DNA of 17,265 nucleotides from the NCBI GenBank assembly GCA_018896765.1, contig JAHILZ010000059.1:1-17265 (forward strand), read 5' to 3'. The notes under the pieces were generated by a model. That model saw only the letters and a program-made list of their open reading frames with translations, made no database searches and was not told where the DNA came from. This DNA is from Patescibacteria group bacterium. GTDB taxonomy: Bacteria; Patescibacteriota; Minisyncoccia; JAHIHE01. Shown in pieces: positions 13,283 to 17,265 of the stretch; the first letter of the stretch is position 1; every line of letters starts with the position of its first letter. A program made the position numbers and the translations under genes.

Positions 13283-13360
13283 TTTATTTATAAATTTCGC
13301 GCGTTCCAATGTCAAAAAGTAAAATTTTATTTTTGTCTAAAAATTCAAAAAGAATGCGAT
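13283..13360. repeat. 78-bp direct repeat, copy 1
   Basis: Same orientation as 14382-14459, exactly 1099 bases apart, with one mismatch (C at 13300 versus T at 14399). Confidence 0.95.
13284..13358 (-). pseudogene. 3' fragment of a relE-like toxin gene
   Basis: The last 24 codons and stop (RILFEFLDKNKILLFDIGT, then REIYK) are almost identical to the end of the intact RelE-like gene at 14383-14655. The only difference is CGC (Arg) for CAC (His) at the position of His86. Upstream of the fragment the sequence is unrelated. The fragment sits 32 bases after the hicA stop. It is part of a 78-bp repeat. Confidence 0.85.
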
Positions 13361-13390
13361 TTAATAAAGAATTTTTTACAAGCATTGAAT

Positions 13391-13603
13391 TTATTTGAAT
13401 TTTTCTTTTGGAATTTTTGATTGTTTGACAATCGCCAAGAAAGTTCCAATCGGAATAGGTTTTGATTTGCCATGCAAAGGAAGAGGAACAATTATGCCAC
13501 TGGCGGGATTTTTCCAAATCATATGGCTTCCTTTTTGGCGAGACAAAATAAAACCGTTTGTTTCTAAAATTTTTATAATTTTTCTGGCATTGATTGATCG
13601 CAT
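13391..13603 (-). CDS. hicA: HicA toxin (second pair)
   Basis: This is a typical 70-residue HicA mRNA interferase. It opens with MRSINARKIIKILETNGFIL, then RQKGSHMIWKNP with the catalytic His27, and closes with VPLPLHGKSKPIPIGTFLAI. All family positions are intact. It starts 4 bases after the hicB stop, so the two are cotranscribed, antitoxin first. It differs clearly in sequence from the HicA at 10665, which suggests independent acquisition rather than recent duplication. Confidence 0.93.
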   Translation of the reverse strand: MRSINARKIIKILETNGFILSRQKGSHMIWKNPASGIIVPLPLHGKSKPIPIGTFLAIVKQSKIPKEKFK

Positions 13604-13607
13604 AAAA

Positions 13608-13868
13608 TTAAAAAGTTTTTTGAGGAAGCGCCGCTCTTACTTCGCTAATTATCAGGCCTTTGGTTCTAACTCTGATTTTTTGTTTTTGTGAAGCCAATTC
13701 TTCCAGCCATAACTCCAAGACTTCTTTGGCGTTCTTTTCCGCTTCTTCAAAAGTTTTTCCAAAAGTAACGCATCCGGGAAAATCCGGAAATGAAACATTG
13801 TATCCGCCTTCTTCAGCGGAATCAAAGACGGCAAAAGATGATAAAATTTTTCTTGTTTTGTCAGCCAT
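13608..13868 (-). CDS. hicB: HicB antitoxin (second pair)
   Basis: The HicB fold is seen in EEGGYNVSFPDFPGCVTFGK (19-38) and EEAEKNAKEVLELWLEEL (41-58). At 86 residues it lacks a separate DNA-binding domain, so any autoregulation must come from the short C-terminus (KGLIISEVRAALPQKTF) or the complex. The ATG at 13868 follows a near-consensus promoter by about 22 bases of leader. The partner is hicA, 4 bases downstream. Confidence 0.93.
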   Translation of the reverse strand: MADKTRKILSSFAVFDSAEEGGYNVSFPDFPGCVTFGKTFEEAEKNAKEVLELWLEELASQKQKIRVRTKGLIISEVRAALPQKTF

Positions 13869-13896
13869 AATTTTGAATTATTCAAATTATATTTTT

Positions 13897-13925
13897 ATTA
13901 TACACTTTTTAGACCCCAGTGTCAA
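13897..13925 (-). promoter_or_regulatory. Consensus promoter of the second hicBA pair
   Basis: Minus-strand TTGACA (13920-13925), 17-bp spacer, TATAAT (13897-13902). It resembles the promoters at 13062 and 15128. Confidence 0.8.
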
Positions 13926-14027
13926 TTTTTGAATTGATAAATCGTCAGGATTGGAAGTCATAATACAAAGTTAATAATACAGTCATCTTGGCAAAAAAAT
14001 TGCTCTTTAAAAAAACAATCTTTGGGG

Positions 14028-14033
14028 TATAAT
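14028..14033 (+). promoter_or_regulatory. Likely -10 of the small membrane protein gene
   Basis: TATAAT, with a weak TTTAAA -35 (14006-14011) at 16-bp spacing. Leader of about 70 bases. Confidence 0.4.
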
Positions 14034-14108
14034 TTGGCTGTAATTTTTTATTGCCAAATTAAACCTTGAAGATTATAAATAATTTTCAATGGCAGGAGGA
14101 AAAATAAA

Positions 14109-14342
14109 ATGGTAAATGAAAGTTTAGCAGAAATAGGGCATGCCCTGATTTGGATAGCTGCAGTAGTTGGGTTTTTAACTCTTTATGTTATACCAAATCC
14201 AACAGTTGAAATGTTAAAAAAGGCAATTACTTTAATGGGAACAATAACAATTCTTGGCGGCATTGCACTACTTAGAAGCCAGCGCGAAACAAAAAAACAA
14301 AAAGTCTATATTTTAGGCGAAACACCCTCTTCAAAATCTTAA
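14109..14342 (+). CDS. Small two-helix membrane protein, unrecognised
   Basis: The 77-residue product has two membrane helices, about 10-29 (HALIWIAAVVGFLTLYVIP) and 39-55 (AITLMGTITILGGIALL), separated by a short loop with PNPTVEMLKK. The tail is basic (RSQRETKKQKVY). I do not recognise a family. A canonical AGGAGG (14095-14100) precedes the ATG, one of only two strong ribosome binding sites in the window. It stands alone on the plus strand between two minus-strand TA operons and ends in its own terminator. Small membrane proteins in such places can be type I-like toxins, stress proteins or phage-derived; nothing here decides between them. Confidence 0.75.
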   Translation: MVNESLAEIGHALIWIAAVVGFLTLYVIPNPTVEMLKKAITLMGTITILGGIALLRSQRETKKQKVYILGETPSSKS

Positions 14343-14384
14343 GAAGTTTGTAAGTTTTTCTTATTTTTTTGAAGAGGTTTTTTT
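14326..14384 (+). terminator. Terminator of the small membrane protein gene
   Basis: CCTCTTCAAAA (14326-14336) pairs perfectly with TTTTGAAGAGG (14367-14377), then a run of seven T. The left arm lies inside the last codons of the gene. The T-run ends exactly where the 78-bp repeat begins. Confidence 0.8.
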
Positions 14385-14459
14385 ATTTATAAATTTCGTG
14401 CGTTCCAATGTCAAAAAGTAAAATTTTATTTTTGTCTAAAAATTCAAAAAGAATGCGAT
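14382..14459. repeat. 78-bp direct repeat, copy 2
   Basis: This is the 3' end of the intact RelE-like gene; see copy 1 at 13283-13360. Confidence 0.95.
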
Positions 14460-14655
14460 ATTGCTGATTTACGGAGAAAGAATAAATTTTTTTTAGTTTG
14501 CCTTTGAGTTTGTGAGTTTTGAGTGATAAATAAAAAGGTTCGGTTTTAAATAAAAAAATCTTTTTAACGGCAAGCGCTTGAATATTCGCAGGCAGTTTTT
14601 CAAATGATTTTTCAAAATCTTTTGTTTTAAGAATTTTTATCTCATTTTTTGGCAT
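14383..14655 (-). CDS. RelE/ParE-family toxin
   Basis: RelE/ParE-fold toxins cut mRNA on the ribosome or poison gyrase. The product is 90 residues with the family layout: a helical hairpin (FEKSFEKLPANIQALAVKKI), then LKTHKLKG (45-52), YSFSVNQQYRILF (58-70) and FDIGTHEIYK (81-90). The basic residues and C-terminal His/Tyr pair (His86, Tyr89) fit an mRNA-cleaving member, but the target is not certain. Its ATG overlaps the upstream gene by 14 bases, a coupled TA arrangement. It is intact, unlike the fragment at 13284. Confidence 0.88.
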   Translation of the reverse strand: MPKNEIKILKTKDFEKSFEKLPANIQALAVKKIFLFKTEPFYLSLKTHKLKGKLKKIYSFSVNQQYRILFEFLDKNKILLFDIGTHEIYK

Positions 14656-14926
14656 ACTGAGGATATTTTCTTTTTAAAAAAGCTTCAAATTCTTCCGCTT
14701 TGCCGGCTGAATATTCTTTCCTGCCTTTTCGGATTTTATTTAAAGCGTCTTTAACTTCAAAATTTTCCTTGCTTGCGCCAATCGGCTTTAAACTTATTTT
14801 AATTTTATATTTATTAGGAAAAATAAAAACTTCTTCTCCGGTTTTTTCCACGAAACGAAAAAGTTCCTCATATTGTTTAATGAAGTTTTTTTGAGAAACC
14901 GCAATTTTAGCAGTATTAATTTCCAT
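14642..14926 (-). CDS. Probable antitoxin of the RelE-like toxin
   Basis: This 94-residue protein is called an antitoxin from its position: it precedes the RelE-like gene and overlaps it by 14 bases. The sequence (MEINTAKIAVSQKNFIKQYE, then FIFPNKYKIKISLKPI) has a strand-rich middle and a charged helical C-terminus (EEFEAFLKRKYPQYAKK), the sort of tail that wraps a toxin. I do not recognise a known antitoxin DNA-binding domain. The frame is open up to ATG 15064, but the extra 46 residues cover hairpins and non-coding-like sequence, so ATG 14924-14926 is preferred. Confidence 0.7.
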   Translation of the reverse strand: MEINTAKIAVSQKNFIKQYEELFRFVEKTGEEVFIFPNKYKIKISLKPIGASKENFEVKDALNKIRKGRKEYSAGKAEEFEAFLKRKYPQYAKK

Positions 14927-15127
14927 GAATTTAATCTTTTTTGTTGAACTGGTTTTGAGTTTTTCCCAATATTGGCATAAGCAAACGAAAATACTAAATT
15001 TATTTAAAGCTGTTGTTCTGAAAGCTTTAGCTCGAAGAATCCCGAGTATTTTCCGCTTAAACACGAAATTCTTCGCTACGCTCGGAATGACAAATTAGGG
15101 AAACCCTAAACGAGTTCGTTTATTGTC
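14927..15127 (-). promoter_or_regulatory. Long hairpin-containing leader before the RelE-like operon
   Basis: About 200 bases separate the promoter from the preferred start. They include the perfect hairpin TTAGGG-AAA-CCCTAA (15097-15111) and an inverted pair CGAAGAAT (about 15032-15039) / ATTCTTCG (about 15068-15075), the latter in a repeat-like phrase (CTTCGCTACGCTCGGAATGA). The other three TA operons have much shorter leaders. Confidence 0.4.
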
Positions 15128-15155
15128 ATTATACTCCATTAACAATTAATGTCAA
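15128..15155 (-). promoter_or_regulatory. Consensus promoter of the antitoxin/RelE operon
   Basis: Minus-strand TTGACA (15150-15155), 16-bp spacer, TATAAT (15128-15133). Confidence 0.8.
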
Positions 15156-15262
15156 TTTTTATTTCCTTAATCTTTTCCCCGCATTATAACCGGAATAACG
15201 CTATTCCACCGCTTTAATTCTATAATCAAATAGTTTAAATTAGCAATACAATAGTCTATTGC
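15150..15262. repeat. Duplicated spacer block, copy B
   Basis: Counterpart of 13084-13236, with the same GGAATA-ACGC-TATTCC hairpin core and the same position relative to a minus-strand TA promoter. Confidence 0.75.
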
Positions 15263-15324
15263 AAAGCTTTTCCTATAAGCTTATTTTAATTTTCCCCAAC
15301 CCTTTATAAAATCCGCAAAAATGA

Positions 15325-15330
15325 TATAAT
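15325..15330 (+). promoter_or_regulatory. Extended -10 of the radical SAM gene
   Basis: TGA-TATAAT, with no clear -35, about 38 bases before the ATG at 15368. Confidence 0.45.
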
Positions 15331-15367
15331 ACTATTATAAATAACGAGCAAATTAACCTAAATCCTT

Positions 15368-16882
15368 ATGGTCAAAAATTCTCCAACCGCGACAACTTCG
15401 ATTTGTCCGAAATGCCTGAAAAACATACCAGCTGATATTGTTAAAGAAGCGAAAAAAATACTTTTAAAAAAACATTGCCCGGTTCACGGCGGATTCGAAG
15501 ATATTTATTGGTCCGACTCCGCGCTTTATGATAAATATAAAAAATTCGCCTGCGACGGTGAGGGCGCATCCAATCCCAATGCCGAGAAAAAAAACGGCTG
15601 CCCGCTGGACTGCGGGCTTTGCGCCGATCACAAAACCGGCGTGATTTTGGCGAATATAGACCTGACAAATCGCTGCAATCAAAAATGCCCGATTTGTTTT
15701 GCCAATTCCGCCGCTAGCGGATATTTGTACGAGCCAAGTTTCCAGCAAGTTAAAAAAATGCTGGAAATACTGCGGCGCGAATTACCCGCGCCTTGCGAAG
15801 CTGTTCAATTTTCAGGAGGAGAACCAACGCTTCACCCGGATTTTATTAAAATTGTCGAGCTAGCCAAAAAAATGGGATTCGCGCAAATTCAAGTCGCGAC
15901 TAACGGAATAAGAGCGTCACAAGATTTGAATTTTTGCGAAAAAATGGCCAAAGCCGGAATAAATACGATTTATTTCCAATTCGACGGCGTAAAAAAAGAA
16001 ACCTATCAAAAAACAAGAGGACATAATGCTTTGCCGATCAAGCTAAAAGCTTTGGAAAACTTCCGCTTGTCCGGCCTCGACAGCATTGCCTTGGTGCCCA
16101 CTATTATTAAAGGCGTAAACGATGATCAAATAGGCGATATTATTGATTTTGCCAAAAAAAATTCCGACATAATTACCACCATAAATTTCCAGCCAGTTTC
16201 GTTTTCGGGCCGAATCGATAGAAAAGAGCTAACAAAACAAAGAATCACCATTCCCGACGTCTTAAATCTGATTGAAAAGCAAACAAACGGCCAAATATTA
16301 AAAAAAGATTTTTACCCCATACCTTTCGTTGCCCCCATTTCTTCTTTTACCGAGGCATGGAAGAAATCCCCGCAGGTAAAATTTACCATTCACCCCCACT
16401 GTGGCGCGGCCACCTATGTTTATATCCGCGGCAATAAACTTTTTCCCATTGCCAGATTTATCGACGTTGAAAAATTTTTAAACTTAATTAAAAAAACTGC
16501 CGCAAACCTCAGCAACCATGGGTTTATAAACAGAATGACTAATAACGATAAATTTGACAAAGCGGCGGCTATCGCGAAAATTACCAATCGCCTTCCCGAA
16601 CTGATAAAATCTAAAATGCCTTCTCAAGGCATAAAAATTGGAAAATCGCTACTTGATGTTATTCGGTCGGGGTCATCCCCCGCTTTAAAAAAATTCCACC
16701 GAGATACCCTTTTTATCGGCATTATGCATTTTATGGATCCTTATAATTTTGACATTGAACGGGTCAAACGATGCGGCATTCATTATATCACGCCGAATAT
16801 GAAAATAATCCCTTTCTGCGCCTATAATATTTTCTATCGGGAAAAAATCGAAAAACTTTTTTCCAAACCGCTGAAAAAATAA
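15368..16882 (+). CDS. Radical SAM enzyme of the COG1964 / tetraether synthase-like type
   Basis: The radical SAM cluster motif is CNQKCPIC (Cys103, 107, 110), with GGEP at 150-153 and ATNGI (177-181). The N-terminal part has a rubredoxin-like or zinc set (CPKC 13-16, CPVH 37-40). A second Cys-rich set, CPLDCGLC (78-85), lies just before NIDLTNRC. Further conserved-looking Cys are at 345 (HPHCGA), 469 and 484 (IPFCAYN). This layout matches COG1964 (archaeal MJ0619 type), whose archaeal members include the tetraether lipid synthase Tes that joins lipid tails. The length of 504 fits. The gene is alone, with its own extended -10. The substrate in this organism is not known; a role in membrane-spanning lipids is inferred from the family only. 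Other radical SAM chemistry is possible. Confidence 0.85.
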   Translation: MVKNSPTATTSICPKCLKNIPADIVKEAKKILLKKHCPVHGGFEDIYWSDSALYDKYKKFACDGEGASNPNAEKKNGCPLDCGLCADHKTGVILANIDLTNRCNQKCPICFANSAASGYLYEPSFQQVKKMLEILRRELPAPCEAVQFSGGEPTLHPDFIKIVELAKKMGFAQIQVATNGIRASQDLNFCEKMAKAGINTIYFQFDGVKKETYQKTRGHNALPIKLKALENFRLSGLDSIALVPTIIKGVNDDQIGDIIDFAKKNSDIITTINFQPVSFSGRIDRKELTKQRITIPDVLNLIEKQTNGQILKKDFYPIPFVAPISSFTEAWKKSPQVKFTIHPHCGAATYVYIRGNKLFPIARFIDVEKFLNLIKKTAANLSNHGFINRMTNNDKFDKAAAIAKITNRLPELIKSKMPSQGIKIGKSLLDVIRSGSSPALKKFHRDTLFIGIMHFMDPYNFDIERVKRCGIHYITPNMKIIPFCAYNIFYREKIEKLFSKPLKK

Positions 16883-16983
16883 ATTTCCAACCCCTTACTC
16901 ATAAAATTCTATAATGTAAAAAAACAACCCGCCGAAAATCGTTTTTTTTGTTTGTTTGGGAATAATTTTGATGCTGATAGATA

Positions 16984-17265
16984 CTATTCAATAAACCTAA
17001 AGCTTTGAACCATTTGATCGAAATAAGTTCTAAATTTTTCAGAATCTTCCGGCAGATACAATTGGCCATTTAAACTAAGGACATAAATTACATTATTTTT
17101 TTGAATAAAATATCTAACAAAGTTATTAGACATTTCGAATTTGGATGCAGTTATATCATTATTAATATTTTCAAAAACTAAATAATTGTATGCATCCCAA
17201 AAATTAAGGCCGATATTTTTTCCATTTTTTCTTACAAAATCATCTATCGTTAAGTGCTCATCTTG
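16984..17265 (-). CDS. C-terminal part of an unrecognised protein (runs off the window)
   Basis: A minus-strand frame is open from the right edge to TAG at 16984-16986, giving 93 residues. It reads QDEHLTIDDFVRKN at the edge and ends FDQMVQSFRFIE. The alternation of strands (VRYFIQKNNVIYVLSLNG) and the closing helix with FDQMVQSFRFIE resemble the ends of small secreted or lipoprotein domains with a PsbP/DcrB-like fold, common in this kind of genome, but I would not name it on this much. The N-terminus is outside the window, so a signal peptide cannot be judged. It converges with the radical SAM gene over a 101-base spacer. Confidence 0.75.
   Translation of the reverse strand, partial: QDEHLTIDDFVRKNGKNIGLNFWDAYNYLVFENINNDITASKFEMSNNFVRYFIQKNNVIYVLSLNGQLYLPEDSEKFRTYFDQMVQSFRFIE

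Noticed and set aside
14642..15064. Longer antitoxin starting at 15064
   Set aside because: The extra 46 residues are encoded by repeat-like, hairpin-bearing sequence, and the ATG at 14926 gives a protein of normal antitoxin size.
1..17265. CRISPR array or insertion sequence with transposase
   Set aside because: No regularly spaced repeats and no transposase-like protein on either strand; repeats seen are pairs or dispersed words.

Overview
The window looks like a chromosomal segment of a Patescibacteria (Candidate Phyla Radiation, Parcubacteria-like) genome. The evidence is AT-rich DNA, short genes, few Shine-Dalgarno sequences, a short initiation factor 2 without the long N-terminal extension, a DUF4446 protein, a DksA/TraR-lspA pair, an infB-rbfA-nrnA block, and many small toxin-antitoxin (TA) genes set among A/T-rich spacers. 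TGA works as a stop (nrnA, and the AbrB-type gene), so the recoded UGA=Gly code of Gracilibacteria/SR1 does not apply. The lineage is an inference; there is no rRNA in the window.

Layout. Positions 1-3700 are minus strand: an unrecognised charged protein (88-801), a decayed or tiny ORF region (814-1326), lspA and a DksA/TraR-type zinc-finger gene in one operon, and an AAA+/DUF4143 ATPase behind a promoter surrounded by dyads. Divergent from it is a plus-strand dGTPase-like HD-domain gene with a strong ribosome binding site and TTG start. Positions 5112-5902 carry no protein gene. They hold a candidate structured RNA on the minus strand (about 5467 to 5120) with its own consensus promoter and terminator, and an adjoining MITE-like element. 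Positions 5903-9761 are housekeeping genes: DUF4446, infB, rbfA, nrnA. tRNA-Cys(GCA) and tRNA-Leu(UAA) follow.

Positions 10200-15160 are accessory: a hicB-hicA pair, an XRE regulator plus membrane-anchored exported protein bracketed by GC-rich inverted repeats, an AbrB-type antitoxin gene with a PIN toxin gene that has lost its middle, a second hicB-hicA pair followed by a 3' fragment of a relE-like gene, a small two-helix membrane protein, and an intact antitoxin/RelE-like pair. Three minus-strand TA operons start from near-consensus TTGACA/TATAAT promoters, and two of these promoters lie in related duplicated spacer sequence. A 504-residue radical SAM enzyme resembling COG1964 / tetraether-lipid synthase follows, then the C-terminal end of an unrecognised minus-strand gene that runs off the right edge.

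The strongest candidates for something undescribed are the minus-strand RNA at 5120-5467 (all four of its non-terminator helices show G.U pairs on one strand that would be A.C on the other), the COG1964-like enzyme, and the inverted-repeat-bounded regulator/membrane-protein cassette.
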